A DNA stretch of 64,000 nucleotides from Kineococcus sp. NBC_00420 (GTDB lineage: Bacteria > Actinomycetota > Actinomycetes > Actinomycetales > Kineococcaceae). The notes beneath the pieces are model-generated. The model was given only the letters and a program-made list of their open reading frames with translations. It was not told where the DNA came from and ran no database searches. Each line of letters begins with the position of its first letter. Position 1 is the first letter of the stretch. Of this stretch, positions 20,224 through 30,847 are shown piece by piece. Location: the NCBI RefSeq assembly GCF_036021035.1, contig NZ_CP107930.1:1116001-1180000 (forward strand), read 5' to 3'. The translations under genes and the position numbers were made by a program.

Positions 20224-20445
20224 GACTGTTCCTCCTGGTGACCTCGACGAGGTCTGGACGTTGCTGGGCGGGCCCGTCGGAGACGGGTGGTGCGTCGGGG
20301 TGTCCGCCGCGGCGGACCGCGAGCTCGGGACACGGGGTGGACGGGCGCGGTGGGTGCGACCACGGGTGGAGTGCGGTGCCGGTGGAGTGCGGTGGAGATC
20401 GACGGCTGATCACTCGCTCATGGGCACCCTTGCCTGTGGCTCGAG

Positions 20446-20473
20446 ACGTAATCCATTGCGCAATGGATTACGT
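20446..20473. promoter_or_regulatory. 28-bp perfect palindrome, probable LacI-family operator
   Basis: Half-site ACGTAATCCATTGC is followed directly by its exact inverse, centred on GCGC. The central ATTGCGCAAT with a CG dyad is typical of LacI/GalR operators, but the perfect symmetry over 28 bp is longer than usual. No T-run follows, so a terminator is unlikely. Confidence 0.75.
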
Positions 20474-20608
20474 GAGGTTACGACACCCCCCTCGGCGGAC
20501 GCAAGCACGTTCAGGACACGGAACTCTCACGAAACGCGGGGCCGGGTCCGGCGCGGCCGTGTCGGCGTCGACACGACCCGTCGGGCTCCCCGGCGCCGCT
20601 CGCCACGG

Positions 20609-20640
20609 CCTGGTCACCCCCCTCGGAGGGGGTGACCAGG
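20609..20640 (-). terminator. terminator hairpin after glgP
   Basis: 13-bp perfect stem with arms CCTGGTCACCCCC and its inverse and a 6-nt loop, beginning 10 nt after the glgP stop. There is no clear T-run. Confidence 0.75.
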
Positions 20641-20650
20641 CGCCCGGGGT

Positions 20651-23215
20651 TCAGGCGTTGGCGACGAGGCCCAGCTCGGCGGGGGTGGCCAGACCCGCGT
20701 GGCGCGGCAGGACGCGCACGGTGTAGCCGAACGGGCCGGTCTGGCGGAGGGTGAACTCCCCCTCGAACCGGTGCCGGCCGTCGCCGAAGGACTCACCGTG
20801 GTGCAGCGACACCGTGCCCGAGGGTCGCAGTTCGTCGGAGTCGTTGACCCGGCCGTGGACGACCTGGACCTCGACGTCGTCGGTGGAGAGCTCCCCCAGC
20901 GACACGAAGCCCCGGACGTGGACGACGTCGCCGATCTCGGCGGAGTCACCGACCCCGGAACTCTCGACGTGGTCCACCCGCACGGACGGCCAGGCCCGGC
21001 GGACGGTGCCCTTCCAGGCGGCGAGGTCCTTGGCCGCGGCCCCCGAACCCGCGAGCGCCGCGCGGCCGGCCCGGGCGGCCGGCACGTAGAGCTGCTCGAC
21101 GTAGTCGGTGACCATCCGGCTCGCCAGCACCTTCGGGCCGAGGGAGGCCAGGGTGTGGCGGACCATCTCCAGCCAGCGGGCCGGCAGACCCCGTTCGTCG
21201 CGGTCGTAGAACCGCGCGGCGACGGAGTTCTCGACGAGGTCGTAGAGCGCGGAGGCCTCGAGGTCGTCGCGGTGCTCGGCGTCCTCCACGCCGTCGGCGG
21301 TGGGGATCGCCCAGCCGTTGCCGCCGTCGTACCACTCGTCCCACCAGCCGTCGAGGATGGAGAGGTTCAGGCCGCCGTTCAGCGCGGCCTTCATCCCGCT
21401 CGTCCCGCACGCCTCGAAGGGGCGCAGCGGGTTGTTCAGCCAGACGTCGCAGCCGGGGTAGAGCGAGAGCGCCATCGTGATGTCGTAGTTGGGCAGGAAG
21501 ACGATCCGGTGCCGCACCTCGGGGTCGTCGGCGAAGTGGACCATCTGCTGGATGAGGCGCTTGCCGGTCTCGTCGGCCGGGTGCGACTTGCCCGCGATGA
21601 CCAGCTGCACGGGACGCTGCGGGTGCAGCAGCATCGCCTTGAGCCGCTCGGGGTCGCGCAGCATGAGCGTGAGGCGCTTGTAGGTCGGGACGCGACGGGC
21701 GAAACCGATGGTGAGCACGTCGGGGTCGAGCACGTCCTTGGTCCACGCGAGCTCGGCCTCGGAGGCCCCCCGCTGCAACCAGGACAGCTTCAGCCGCCGC
21801 CGCGCGTCCTCGACGAGACGACCACGCAGCACCCGCCGGGTCCGCCAGATCTCCTCGTCGGGGACCTGGCCGACCTTCTCGAAGCCCAGACCGTCGCGGG
21901 CGATCTCCTTGCCGATGTACTGCCGGCCCATGGAGATGACCTCGGGCGCCACCCACGTCGGGGCGTGGACACCGTTGGTGATCGAGGCGATCGGCACCTC
22001 GGGGGCGTCGAAACCCGGCCAGAGGCCGTCGAACATCCCGCGGCTGACGGCTCCGTGCAGCTGGGACACCCCGTTGGCGCGCTGCGCGAGCCGCAACCCC
22101 ATGACGGCCATGTTGAAGACGCCGGGGTCCCCGCCCTCGTAGTCCTCCGCCCCGAGCGCCAGGATGCGCTCGACGGGCACGCCCGGCAGCGGGTTGTCGC
22201 CGCCGAAGTACAGCTCGATCTGGTCCCGGCCGAAGCGGTCGATCCCGGCCGGGACGGGGGTGTGGGTGGTGAACACCGTCGCGGCGCGGACGGCTTCCAG
22301 GGCCTCGTCGAAGCTCAGTCCACGCTCGACGTGCTCGCGGATCCGTTCCACCGACAGGAACCCCGCGTGGCCCTCGTTGGTGTGGTAAACCTCCGGCTGC
22401 GGGGTCCCGGTGAGACGGGCGTGCAGGCGCAGGGCGCGCACACCGCCGATGCCGCAGAGGAGTTCCTGCTGCAGCCGGTGCTCGCCGCCGCCGCCGTAGA
22501 GACGGTCGGTGACCCCCCGGGCGGCGTCGTCGTTCTCCTCGACGTCGGAGTCGAGGAGCAGCAACGGGACGCGCCCGACCTGCGCCTTCCAGACCTGCGC
22601 CCAGAGCCGACGCCCGCCGGGCAGGTCGACGGACACCTTGGCGGCGCTGCCGTCGGTCTCGCGCAGCTGCGACAGCGGCAGCCCGTCGGGGTCGAGCACC
22701 GGGTAGGTCTCCTGCTGCCAGCCGTCACGGGACAGCGACTGCTTGAAGTACCCCGTGGCGTAGAACAGGCCGACGCCGACGATGGGGACGGCGAGGTCGC
22801 TCGCGGACTTCAGGTGGTCCCCGGCGAGGATCCCGAGGCCGCCGGAGTACTGCGGCAGCGCACCGGTGATGCCGAACTCCATCGAGAAGTAGGCCACGGT
22901 CGCCGGCGCGTCGGCCCCGAGCGTGGCGTACCAGCCCGGTCGCTCCAGGTAGGTGTGCAGGTCCTCCGCGCAGGCCTCGACCCGCGCCACGAACCGCGGG
23001 TCGGCGGCGAGGGCCTCGAGGCGTTCGGTGCTCAGGGCGCCCAGCAGCGCCCCGGGTTCTCGGTGCACGGCGACCCAGGCCGCGGGGTCCATCGACTCGA
23101 AGAGGTCCCGGGTGGGCTTGTGCCAGGACCAGCGGAGGTTGCTCGCGAGCTCACCCAGCGGCGCCAACGGCGCGGGCAGCACGGTGCGGACGGTGAAGCG
23201 CCTGATTGCTCTCAC
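20651..23215 (-). CDS. glgP: alpha-glucan (glycogen/maltodextrin) phosphorylase GlgP
   Basis: 854-residue PLP-dependent phosphorylase that releases glucose-1-phosphate from alpha-1,4-glucan. An N-terminal DUF3417-type region (LRWSWHKPTRDLFESMDP) precedes the GT35 domain. Seen are YFSMEFGITGALPQYSGGLGILAGDHLKSASDL (as SMEFG and SGGLGILAGDH), THTPVPAGIDRF, RRVPTYKR and CGTSGMKAALNG, the PLP-site region. This is the shorter actinobacterial type, not the E. coli MalP type. GTG 23215 was chosen because TAGGGT lies 7 nt before it (leaderless) and the family N-terminus follows. It is divergent from glgE and ends at a strong hairpin. Confidence 0.95.
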   Translation of the reverse strand: MRAIRRFTVRTVLPAPLAPLGELASNLRWSWHKPTRDLFESMDPAAWVAVHREPGALLGALSTERLEALAADPRFVARVEACAEDLHTYLERPGWYATLGADAPATVAYFSMEFGITGALPQYSGGLGILAGDHLKSASDLAVPIVGVGLFYATGYFKQSLSRDGWQQETYPVLDPDGLPLSQLRETDGSAAKVSVDLPGGRRLWAQVWKAQVGRVPLLLLDSDVEENDDAARGVTDRLYGGGGEHRLQQELLCGIGGVRALRLHARLTGTPQPEVYHTNEGHAGFLSVERIREHVERGLSFDEALEAVRAATVFTTHTPVPAGIDRFGRDQIELYFGGDNPLPGVPVERILALGAEDYEGGDPGVFNMAVMGLRLAQRANGVSQLHGAVSRGMFDGLWPGFDAPEVPIASITNGVHAPTWVAPEVISMGRQYIGKEIARDGLGFEKVGQVPDEEIWRTRRVLRGRLVEDARRRLKLSWLQRGASEAELAWTKDVLDPDVLTIGFARRVPTYKRLTLMLRDPERLKAMLLHPQRPVQLVIAGKSHPADETGKRLIQQMVHFADDPEVRHRIVFLPNYDITMALSLYPGCDVWLNNPLRPFEACGTSGMKAALNGGLNLSILDGWWDEWYDGGNGWAIPTADGVEDAEHRDDLEASALYDLVENSVAARFYDRDERGLPARWLEMVRHTLASLGPKVLASRMVTDYVEQLYVPAARAGRAALAGSGAAAKDLAAWKGTVRRAWPSVRVDHVESSGVGDSAEIGDVVHVRGFVSLGELSTDDVEVQVVHGRVNDSDELRPSGTVSLHHGESFGDGRHRFEGEFTLRQTGPFGYTVRVLPRHAGLATPAELGLVANA

Positions 23216-23222
23216 GCGCCGG

Positions 23223-23228
23223 ACCCTA
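23223..23228 (-). promoter_or_regulatory. leaderless -10 box of glgP
   Basis: TAGGGT on the minus strand with 7 nt to the GTG at 23215 and no Shine-Dalgarno. It decides the start of glgP. Confidence 0.6.
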
Positions 23229-23327
23229 GTCCTCGGGATCACGCCACCGCGACGACGCGCGGAGACCTTTCCGACTCCCGCCCGACTCCCCGTGCCCCTC
23301 CCGCGCGACGGGAGGCGTGGCCCTCGG

Positions 23328-23333
23328 TAGGTT
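23328..23333 (+). promoter_or_regulatory. leaderless -10 box of glgE
   Basis: TAGGTT with 6 nt to the GTG at 23340 and no Shine-Dalgarno. Together with the opposing glgP box it places both transcription starts in a 124-bp divergent region. Confidence 0.6.
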
Positions 23334-23339
23334 CGCCCC

Positions 23340-25382
23340 GTGACGACCGACCGCGCCGCAGACCTCGAGACGCTGACCGTGCAGAGCACGGCGACCAGCA
23401 CCCCCGTCGTGGGGCGCATCCCGGTGCTCGGGGTGAGTCCCGTCGTCGACGCCGGCCGCTGGCCCGCCCAAGCCGTTCCCGGTGAGCTGATCCCCGTGCG
23501 CGCCACCGTCTTCCGCGAAGGTCACGACGCCGTCGCCGCGACCGCGGTGCTGGTCCGCCCGGACGGCACGGACGGCCCCTCGACGCGGATGACGCTGGTC
23601 AACGCCGGCCTCGACGCCTACGTGGCGACGCTCTCCCCCGACGCCGAGGGCGACTGGGGCCTGCGCGTCGAAGGGTGGTCGGACCCCTACGGCACCTGGG
23701 ACCACGACGCGACGATCAAGGTCGAGGCCGGGGTCGACGTCGCCCTCATGCTGGAGGAGGGTGCGCGGCTGATGGAGCGCGCGGCGGCCTCCCCGGGGCG
23801 TCCCGACGGGGACGCGCAGGTGCTGCACGACGCCGCCAACGGCCTGCGCGACACCTCCCGCAGCGACCACGACCGTCTCGACGCCGGGCGCGGCGACGCC
23901 GTCCGGGGCGTCCTGGACGCCCTGCCCGTCCGCGACCTGGTCAGCCCGTCGCAGACCTTCCCGCTGCGGGTGGAACGGAAGCTGGCGACGTTCAGCTCCT
24001 GGTACGAGTTCTTCCCCCGCTCCGAGGGGGCGCACTGGCTCGAGGACGAGCAGCGCTGGGTCTCGGGGACGTTCCGCACCGCCGCGCAGCGGCTGCCCGC
24101 GATCGCCGACATGGGTTTCGACGTGGCCTACCTCACGCCCGTCCACCCGATCGGGCGGATCAACCGCAAGGGCCCCAACAACTCCCTCACCGCCGGCCCG
24201 CTCGACCCGGGCTCCCCGTACGCGATCGGCGCGGCCGAGGGCGGCCACGACGCGCTGCACCCCGACCTGGGCACCTTCGAGGACTTCGACTTCTTCGTCG
24301 CCCGCGCCCGGGAGCTCGGCCTCGAGGTCGCGATGGACATCGCCCTGCAGTGCGCGCCGGACCACCCGTGGGTGGCGAGCCACCCCGAGTGGTTCACCAC
24401 GCGCGCCGACGGCACGATCGCCTACGCGGAGAACCCCCCGAAGAAGTACCAGGACATCTACCCGCTGAACTTCGACAACGACCCCGCCGGCATCTACGCC
24501 GAGGTCAAGCGGGTCGTCGACGTGTGGATCGAGCACGGGGTGACGCTGTTCCGCGTCGACAACCCGCACACGAAGCCCGTGGAGTTCTGGGAGTGGCTGA
24601 TCACCGAGGTGCGCGTCGAGCACCCCGAGGTCATCTGGCTGGCCGAGGCGTTCACGAAGCCGGCGATGATGCACACCCTGGCCAAGGTCGGGTTCCAGCA
24701 GTCGTACTCCTACTTCGCGTGGCGCAACGCCGCGTGGGAGATCCGCGAGTACGTCGAGCAGCTCTCCCAGGAGTCCGCGCACTACATGGTGCCGAACTTC
24801 TGGCCGACGACGCACGACATCCTCACCCCGACCATGCAGTACGGCGGGCCGCCGGTGTTCAAGCTGCGCGCGGTCCTCGCGGCCCTGCTCAGCCCGTCCT
24901 GGGGCATCTACACCGGCTACGAACTCGTCGAGCACGCCGCCCGTCCGGGGGCCGAGGAACAGCTCGACAACGAGAAGTACCAGTTCCGTCCCCGCGACTT
25001 CGCCAAGGCCGAGGCCGAGGGCTGGTCGCTGGCGCCCTACCTGAAGAAGCTGAACCAGGCCCGCGCCGCGCACCCGGCCCTGCAGCAGTTGCGGGGCACC
25101 GTCTTCCACGCCACCGACGACGAGAACGTCCTGTGCTTCAGCCGTCGCCGGGTCGAGGCCGACGGCACCGAGGACCTCGTCCTCGTCGTCGTGAACCTCG
25201 ACCCGCACGCCGTCCGCGAGACCAACGTCCACCTCGACATGGCCGCGATCGGGCGCGAGTGGTGGGAACGCTTCACCGTGCGCGACGAACTCACCGGTGC
25301 GGAGTTCGAGTGGGGCGAGCACGACTTCGTGCGGCTGAACCCCTACGAGGAACCCGCGCACGTGTTCCACGTGCGGTCCTGA
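23340..25382 (+). CDS. glgE: alpha-1,4-glucan:maltose-1-phosphate maltosyltransferase GlgE
   Basis: GH13_3 enzyme that adds maltosyl units from maltose-1-phosphate to alpha-glucan. 680 residues, normal length. Domains: N-terminal beta-sandwich and helical insert (1-230), then the barrel. Catalytic residues match the family: D407 in [18 protein letters not shown]436 in WLAEAFTKP, and the third aspartate in WPTTHDIL; the 29-residue spacing of the first two agrees with characterised GlgE. The motif [13 protein letters not shown] is a GlgE hallmark. First gene of glgE-treS-mak-glgB; divergent from glgP; start set by the leaderless -10 box. Confidence 0.97.
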   Translation: MTTDRAADLETLTVQSTATSTPVVGRIPVLGVSPVVDAGRWPAQAVPGELIPVRATVFREGHDAVAATAVLVRPDGTDGPSTRMTLVNAGLDAYVATLSPDAEGDWGLRVEGWSDPYGTWDHDATIKVEAGVDVALMLEEGARLMERAAASPGRPDGDAQVLHDAANGLRDTSRSDHDRLDAGRGDAVRGVLDALPVRDLVSPSQTFPLRVERKLATFSSWYEFFPRSEGAHWLEDEQRWVSGTFRTAAQRLPAIADMGFDVAYLTPVHPIGRINRKGPNNSLTAGPLDPGSPYAIGAAEGGHDALHPDLGTFEDFDFFVARARELGLEVAMDIALQCAPDHPWVASHPEWFTTRADGTIAYAENPPKKYQDIYPLNFDNDPAGIYAEVKRVVDVWIEHGVTLFRVDNPHTKPVEFWEWLITEVRVEHPEVIWLAEAFTKPAMMHTLAKVGFQQSYSYFAWRNAAWEIREYVEQLSQESAHYMVPNFWPTTHDILTPTMQYGGPPVFKLRAVLAALLSPSWGIYTGYELVEHAARPGAEEQLDNEKYQFRPRDFAKAEAEGWSLAPYLKKLNQARAAHPALQQLRGTVFHATDDENVLCFSRRRVEADGTEDLVLVVVNLDPHAVRETNVHLDMAAIGREWWERFTVRDELTGAEFEWGEHDFVRLNPYEEPAHVFHVRS

Positions 25383-25384
25383 CG

Positions 25385-27121
25385 GTGGAAGGTCTCCACT
25401 TCGCCGGGCTCGGGGACCGCGGCGGGCTGAAGAACGACCCCCAGTGGTACAAGACGGCGGTCTTCTACGAGGCGCTGGTGCGCGCCTTCGCGGACTCCAA
25501 CGGTTCCGGCACCGGTGACTTCGCCGGGCTCGCGGCCAAGCTCGACTACCTGCAGTGGCTCGGGATCGACTGCCTCTGGCTGCCGCCGTTCTACGCCTCC
25601 CCGTTGCGCGACGGCGGGTACGACATCTCCGACTACAACGCGGTGCTGCCCGAGTTCGGGACCCTGCACGACTTCCAGCGCCTGGTGACCGAGGCCCACC
25701 AGCGCGGGATCCGCATCGTCATCGACCTGGTCATGAACCACACCAGCGACCAGCACCCCTGGTTCCAGGCGAGCCGCAACGACCCCGACGGGCCCTACGG
25801 GGACTTCTACGTCTGGAGCGACGACGACACGAAGTACCCCGACGCGCGCATCATCTTCGTCGACACCGAGACCTCGAACTGGACGTTCGACCCGGTCCGG
25901 CGGCAGTTCTTCTGGCACCGCTTCTTCTCCCACCAGCCGGACCTGAACTTCGACAACCCGGCCGTGGAGGAGGCGATGTTCGACTCCGTCCGCTTCTGGC
26001 TGGACATGGGCATCGACGGCTTCCGCCTCGACGCCGTGCCCTACCTCTACGTCCAGGAGGGCACCAACGGGGAGAACCTCCCCCAGACCCACGACTACCT
26101 GCACCGGCTGCGGAAGATGGTCGACGAGGAGTTCCCCGGCCGGGTCCTGCTCGCCGAGGCCAACCAGTGGCCCTTCGACGTCGTGGAGTACTTCGGGACC
26201 GAGGAGGCCCCGGAGTGCCACATGTGCTTCCACTTCCCGGTGATGCCCCGGCTGTACTACGCGCTGCGGGAGGGGCGGGCGACCCCGATCTCGGAGATCC
26301 TCTCGGCCACCCCCGACATCCCCACCTCCAGCGGTCAGTGGGGCACGTTCCTGCGCAACCACGACGAGCTGACGCTGGAGATGGTGACGACCGAGGAACG
26401 GGCCGCCATGTACGGCTGGTACGCCCCGGACCCGCGGATGCGCGCCAACGTCGGGATCCGCCGCCGGCTCGCACCACTGCTGGACAACTCCCGACCCGAG
26501 ATCCAGCTCATCCACGCCCTCGTCCTGTCGTTGCCGGGCAGTCCGTGCCTCTACTACGGTGACGAGATCGGCATGGGCGACAACATCTGGCTCGACGACC
26601 GCGACGCCGTCCGCACCCCGATGCAGTGGACCCCCGACCGCAACTCCGGGTTCTCCTCCGCCGACCCCGGCAAGCTCTACCTGCCGACGATCCAGTCGCT
26701 CGTCTACCACTACCAGTCCGTGAACGTCGAAGCGCAGCTCGCGACGGGATCCTCGCTGCTGCACTGGGTCCGCGACGTGCTCGCCGTGCGGCGGGCGCAC
26801 CCGGCCTTCGGGCGCGGGGCCTACGTGCCGCTCCCGACGCGCGCCGAGGCACGCCCCGAGGAAGGCTCCTGCAGCAACGAGGCGGTGCTCGCGTTCCTGC
26901 GCGTGCTGCAGCCGACGCACGACGAGGAAGGTGAAACCGTGCTCTGCCTGAACAACCTCTCCGACCACCCCCAGGCCGCCGCTCTGCGGATGCCGGACCA
27001 CGCCGGAGCCACCGTCCGCGACGTCTTCGGCGGTGCCGCCTTCGGGCAGGTCGACGCCGACGGGTCGCTGGTCGTCACGCTCGGCTCGCGGGGTTTCTAC
27101 TGGCTGAAGGTGACCTCGTGA
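25385..27121 (+). CDS. treS: trehalose synthase TreS (maltose alpha-D-glucosyltransferase)
   Basis: GH13_16 enzyme that interconverts trehalose and maltose. 578 residues. Conserved residues are D216 in [11 protein letters not shown]258 in LLAEANQWP and D327 in LRNHDEL; the N-terminal [22 protein letters not shown] is the usual TreS opening. The GTG start lies 2 nt after the glgE stop. The longer open frame reaching back into glgE is shadow. The maltokinase domain found fused to TreS in some bacteria is here a separate gene, overlapping by 4 nt. It makes maltose for Mak and GlgE. Confidence 0.97.
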   Translation: MEGLHFAGLGDRGGLKNDPQWYKTAVFYEALVRAFADSNGSGTGDFAGLAAKLDYLQWLGIDCLWLPPFYASPLRDGGYDISDYNAVLPEFGTLHDFQRLVTEAHQRGIRIVIDLVMNHTSDQHPWFQASRNDPDGPYGDFYVWSDDDTKYPDARIIFVDTETSNWTFDPVRRQFFWHRFFSHQPDLNFDNPAVEEAMFDSVRFWLDMGIDGFRLDAVPYLYVQEGTNGENLPQTHDYLHRLRKMVDEEFPGRVLLAEANQWPFDVVEYFGTEEAPECHMCFHFPVMPRLYYALREGRATPISEILSATPDIPTSSGQWGTFLRNHDELTLEMVTTEERAAMYGWYAPDPRMRANVGIRRRLAPLLDNSRPEIQLIHALVLSLPGSPCLYYGDEIGMGDNIWLDDRDAVRTPMQWTPDRNSGFSSADPGKLYLPTIQSLVYHYQSVNVEAQLATGSSLLHWVRDVLAVRRAHPAFGRGAYVPLPTRAEARPEEGSCSNEAVLAFLRVLQPTHDEEGETVLCLNNLSDHPQAAALRMPDHAGATVRDVFGGAAFGQVDADGSLVVTLGSRGFYWLKVTS

Positions 27122-28521
27122 GCGCCGACGTCAGGACCTCCACCGCCTCCGACGAGGCCATCGCCTCCCTGCTGCGGGACTGGGCGCCCGCCCAGCGCTG
27201 GTTCGCGCACAAGGGGGTCGCGGCCCACGTGCAACGCATCGAACGCACCCCGCTCGACGAGACCGGCGTCGCGCAGCTCGTCGCGCTCACCGTCCGCTCC
27301 GGTGAGGCCGACGACGCCCCCCGCACCGTCTACTCCGTCCCCATCAGCGTCCGGCCCGCCCCCGACGAGGCGCTCGCGCACGCTCTCATCGGCGAACTGC
27401 CCGACGTCGACGGCGTCCGCGCCTGGATCTACGACGGTCCGCACGACCCGACCTTCACCCGCTCCCTGCTGACCCTCGTCGCCAGCGGCGAGGGTGCCGG
27501 TTCGCGCGCCTTCGGCGTGCACGGCCACAGCGCCCACGGTGGTCTGCCCGTCCCCGCGGCGGCCCGCACCAAGGTGCTCAGCGGCGAGCAGTCCAACACC
27601 TCCATCGTCGTCTCCGCCGACGAGGGCGAGACCCCGCTCATCGCCAAGGTGTTCCGGGTCCTCTCCGCGGGCGACAACCCCGACGTCGTCGTCCAGACGG
27701 CGCTCGCCGACGCCGGCTGCGGCCGCGTGCCCCGCCCCTCGGGCTGGGTGGACGGGCAGTGGACCGACGCGCAGGGTGGCCGCGCCGTCGGGCACTTCGT
27801 GCACGTGACGGAGTTCCTCGCCGGTTCCGAGGACGCCTGGCGCGTCGCCACCGCGGCCGTCGCGCAGGGCCGCGACTTCTCGCCGGAGGCGCGCGAGCTG
27901 GGTCGGGCCACGGCCGAGGTCCACGCCGTCCTCGCCGTGGAACTGCCCACCGAGACCGCCACCCCCGACCGGCTGGGGGTGCTCGCCGACGGCCTGCTGG
28001 AACGGGTCGCCTGGGCGTGCACCGCCGTACCGCAGCTGCGCGACGTCGCCGAGGCGGCCCGCGCCCGCGTCGACGCTGTCCGCCACGTCACCCACGCCCC
28101 GGCCCTGCAGCGCGTGCACGGCGACTACCACCTCGGTCAGGTCCTGCACTCCGCCACCCGCGGCTGGGTCCTGCTGGACTTCGAGGGCGAGCCGCTGCGA
28201 CCGCTCGCCGAACGCAGCGTGCCCGACCTCGCGCTGCGCGACGTCGCGGGGATGCTGCGGTCCTTCGACTACGCGGCCTCGACCGTCCCCGACCCCGGTA
28301 GCTGGGGGGAGGCGTGCCGCGAGGCGTTCCTCGCGGGCTACACCGAGGTCGTCGGTGCCGACCCGCGCGCCGGGGACCAGGCGGTCCTGCTGGCCGCGCT
28401 GGAACTCGACAAGGCCCTCTACGAGGTCGTCTACGAGGCCCGCAACCGGCCCGACTGGCTGCGCATCCCCCTCGACGCCGTCCACCGCCTGCTCCAGACC
28501 GCCTCCACCGACCCGTCCTGA
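27118..28521 (+). CDS. mak: maltokinase (Pep2/Mak)
   Basis: Phosphorylates maltose to maltose-1-phosphate, the GlgE substrate. 467 residues with an aminoglycoside-phosphotransferase-like kinase fold. The N-terminal cap begins [16 protein letters not shown]; the catalytic loop is [12 protein letters not shown] and the metal-binding DFEGEP follows, then [21 protein letters not shown], all typical of Mak. GTG overlaps the treS stop by 4 nt, so TreS and Mak are made together, fitting their known physical partnership in mycobacteria. Confidence 0.96.
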   Translation: MSADVRTSTASDEAIASLLRDWAPAQRWFAHKGVAAHVQRIERTPLDETGVAQLVALTVRSGEADDAPRTVYSVPISVRPAPDEALAHALIGELPDVDGVRAWIYDGPHDPTFTRSLLTLVASGEGAGSRAFGVHGHSAHGGLPVPAAARTKVLSGEQSNTSIVVSADEGETPLIAKVFRVLSAGDNPDVVVQTALADAGCGRVPRPSGWVDGQWTDAQGGRAVGHFVHVTEFLAGSEDAWRVATAAVAQGRDFSPEARELGRATAEVHAVLAVELPTETATPDRLGVLADGLLERVAWACTAVPQLRDVAEAARARVDAVRHVTHAPALQRVHGDYHLGQVLHSATRGWVLLDFEGEPLRPLAERSVPDLALRDVAGMLRSFDYAASTVPDPGSWGEACREAFLAGYTEVVGADPRAGDQAVLLAALELDKALYEVVYEARNRPDWLRIPLDAVHRLLQTASTDPS

Positions 28522-28557
28522 GAGGCGAGGTCTTGATCACCACGGGAGACTCCGACC

Positions 28558-30756
28558 ATGTCCAGTGAAGCCCCCTCCCCCGCCCCGACCCCCCGCCCCG
28601 TCGACGCCGACGACCTGGCCCGGGCCGCCGCCGGGGCGCACTGGTCCCCGCACTCGGTCCTCGGCGCCCACCCCGACGGTGACGCGCTCACCTACCGGGT
28701 CCTCAAGCCCTTCGCCTCGGCCGTCACCGTCGTGACCGAGGACGGCAGCCGCGTCGGGCTCGTCCACGAGTACGACGGCGTCTGGGTCGGCGTCCAGCCG
28801 GGCGGGGCGGTCGGCGACTACCGCGTCGAGGTGACCTACCCCGGCGCGGAACCGGTCCTGCTCGACGACCCGTACCGCTTCCTCCCCACCGTGGGCCAGG
28901 TCGACCTGCACCTCATCGGCGAGGGCCGCCACGAGGAGCTGTGGAACGTCCTCGGCAGCCACGTCAAGCGCTGGAACGGGCCGCGGGGGGCCGTCGAGGG
29001 CACGGCGTTCGCCGTGTGGGCGCCCGCGGCGAAGGCGGTGCGCGTTGTCGGCGACCACAACCACTGGAGCGGCCGCGAGCACGGGATGCGCTCGCTGGGG
29101 TCCTCCGGGGTCTGGGAGATCTTCGTGCCCGGGGTGGCCGCGGGGTCCCGCTACAAGTTCGAGATCCTCGGCGCCGACGACCACTGGCGTCAGAAGGCCG
29201 ACCCGATGGCCCGCGCCAGCGAGGTCCCGCCCGCGACGGCCTCGGTCGTCACCGAGTCGTCCTACGCCTGGAACGACGCGGCGTGGCTGGAGCAGCGCGC
29301 CGCCCGCAGCGCCCAGGACGGGCCGGTCTCGGTCTACGAGGTGCACCTCGGGTCCTGGAAGCAGGGGCTGAGCTACACCGACCTGGCGACCGAGCTCGTC
29401 GACTACGTGAGCGCGGCGGGCTTCACCCACGTCGAGTTCCTGCCCGTCATGGAACACCCGTTCGGCGGGTCCTGGGGCTACCAGGTCACGGGTTACTTCG
29501 CGCCCACCTCCCGCTTCGGCTCCCCCGACGAGCTGCGTCACCTCATCGACGCCCTCCACCAGGCCGGCGTCGGCGTCATCATCGACTGGGTCCCCGGACA
29601 CTTCCCCAAGGACGAGTTCGCCCTGGCGAAGTTCGACGGCACCGCGCTCTACGAGCACCCCGACCCCCGTCTCGGCGAGCACATGGACTGGGGCACCTAC
29701 ATCCCGAACTTCGGGCGCAGCGAGGTCCGCAACTTCCTCGTCGCCTCCGGGCTGTACTGGCTGGAGGAGTTCCACGCCGACGGCCTGCGCGTCGACGCGG
29801 TCGCCTCCATGCTCTACCTGGACTACTCCCGCAACGAGGGCGAGTGGGTCCCCAACCGCCACGGCGGCCGGGAGAACCTCGAGGCGATCGCCTTCCTGCA
29901 GGAGGCCAACGCCACCGCCTACAAGCGCACCCCGGGCATCATGATGATCGCCGAGGAGTCCACGGCCTACCCGGGCGTCACGGCCCCCACCAGCGGCGGC
30001 GGTCTCGGGTTCGGCCTGAAGTGGAACATGGGCTGGATGAACGACTCGCTGCGCTACTTCGCGCAGGACCCGGTGAACCGGCAGTACCACCACGGTGAGC
30101 TGACGTTCAGCCTGGTCTACGCGTTCACCGAGAACTTCACCCTGCCGATCTCGCACGACGAGGTCGTGCACGGGAAGGGCTCGCTGCTGCGCAAGATGCC
30201 CGGCGACCGCTGGCAGCAGCTCGCCAACGTCCGCGCCTACCTCGCCTACATGTGGTCCCACCCCGGCAAGCAGTTGCTGTTCATGGGCTCGGAGTTCGGC
30301 CAGGAGTCCGAGTGGGCGGAGTCCCGCTCGCTGGACTGGTGGCTGCTGGACACCCCGTGGCACCAGGGTCTGCACCGCCTGGTCTCGACCATGAACGCCG
30401 TCTACAAGACACGCCCGGAACTGTGGTCCGACGACTTCACGTCCGAGGGTTTCCAGTGGATCGACGGTGCCGACAACCAGCGCAACCTCATCTCGTTCGT
30501 GCGCCGGTCCACCGACGGCAAACCGCTCGTCGCGGTCTGCAACTTCTCCGGTGCCGCCTACGAGGACTTCCGCGTCGGCCTGCCCAGCGCGGGGCCGTGG
30601 CGCGAGATCCTCAACACCGACGCTGAGGAGTTCGCGGGATCGGGTGTGGTGAACACCGGCGTCCTGAAGGGTGAGGACGTGGCCTGGAACGGTCAGCAGT
30701 TCTCCACCGCCCTGCGCGTCCCGCCGCTCGGCGTGACCTGGCTGGTCCCCGCCTGA
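28558..30756 (+). CDS. glgB: 1,4-alpha-glucan branching enzyme GlgB
   Basis: GH13_9 enzyme that introduces alpha-1,6 branches into glucan made by GlgE. 732 residues: two N-terminal carbohydrate-binding-like domains (about 15-110 and 115-225), then the barrel with nucleophile D413 in LRVDAVASMLYLDYSR, acid/base E466 in MMIAEESTAYP and D534 in ISHDEVVHGKGS, then a C-terminal beta-domain. All catalytic residues are present. It lies 36 bp after mak on the same strand and ends the operon; a strong hairpin follows. Confidence 0.97.
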   Translation: MSSEAPSPAPTPRPVDADDLARAAAGAHWSPHSVLGAHPDGDALTYRVLKPFASAVTVVTEDGSRVGLVHEYDGVWVGVQPGGAVGDYRVEVTYPGAEPVLLDDPYRFLPTVGQVDLHLIGEGRHEELWNVLGSHVKRWNGPRGAVEGTAFAVWAPAAKAVRVVGDHNHWSGREHGMRSLGSSGVWEIFVPGVAAGSRYKFEILGADDHWRQKADPMARASEVPPATASVVTESSYAWNDAAWLEQRAARSAQDGPVSVYEVHLGSWKQGLSYTDLATELVDYVSAAGFTHVEFLPVMEHPFGGSWGYQVTGYFAPTSRFGSPDELRHLIDALHQAGVGVIIDWVPGHFPKDEFALAKFDGTALYEHPDPRLGEHMDWGTYIPNFGRSEVRNFLVASGLYWLEEFHADGLRVDAVASMLYLDYSRNEGEWVPNRHGGRENLEAIAFLQEANATAYKRTPGIMMIAEESTAYPGVTAPTSGGGLGFGLKWNMGWMNDSLRYFAQDPVNRQYHHGELTFSLVYAFTENFTLPISHDEVVHGKGSLLRKMPGDRWQQLANVRAYLAYMWSHPGKQLLFMGSEFGQESEWAESRSLDWWLLDTPWHQGLHRLVSTMNAVYKTRPELWSDDFTSEGFQWIDGADNQRNLISFVRRSTDGKPLVAVCNFSGAAYEDFRVGLPSAGPWREILNTDAEEFAGSGVVNTGVLKGEDVAWNGQQFSTALRVPPLGVTWLVPA

Positions 30757-30787
30757 CGCTGATCACCGGGACCACCCGGAACTGACG

Positions 30788-30833
30788 ACGGCCGACGGTC
30801 CGGCGGGGAGAACCCTGCCGGACCGTCGGCCGT
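30788..30833. terminator. bidirectional terminator between glgB and SDR gene
   Basis: 16-bp perfect stem (CGGCCGACGGTCCGGC and its inverse), one more A-T pair at the base, and a 12-nt loop. It sits between two convergent genes and can serve both strands. No long T-run is seen. Confidence 0.8.
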
Positions 30834-30847
30834 TCGCGTGGGGCGAC

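Larger units (their letters stand above)
20224..20650. other. intergenic region upstream of sugar ABC operon
   Basis: 427 bp with no convincing gene on either strand. It holds the 28-bp palindrome at 20446-20473 and the glgP terminator hairpin at 20609-20640. The AT-richer stretch around 20445-20485 stands out from the surrounding GC-rich DNA and is the likely promoter zone for the leftward sugar operon. Confidence 0.6.

Noticed and set aside
20446-20473. 28-bp palindrome as a transcription terminator
   Set aside because: No T-run, no loop (arms are adjacent), AT-rich arms, and its place upstream of the sugar operon fits an operator better. The glgP terminator is already accounted for at 20609-20640.
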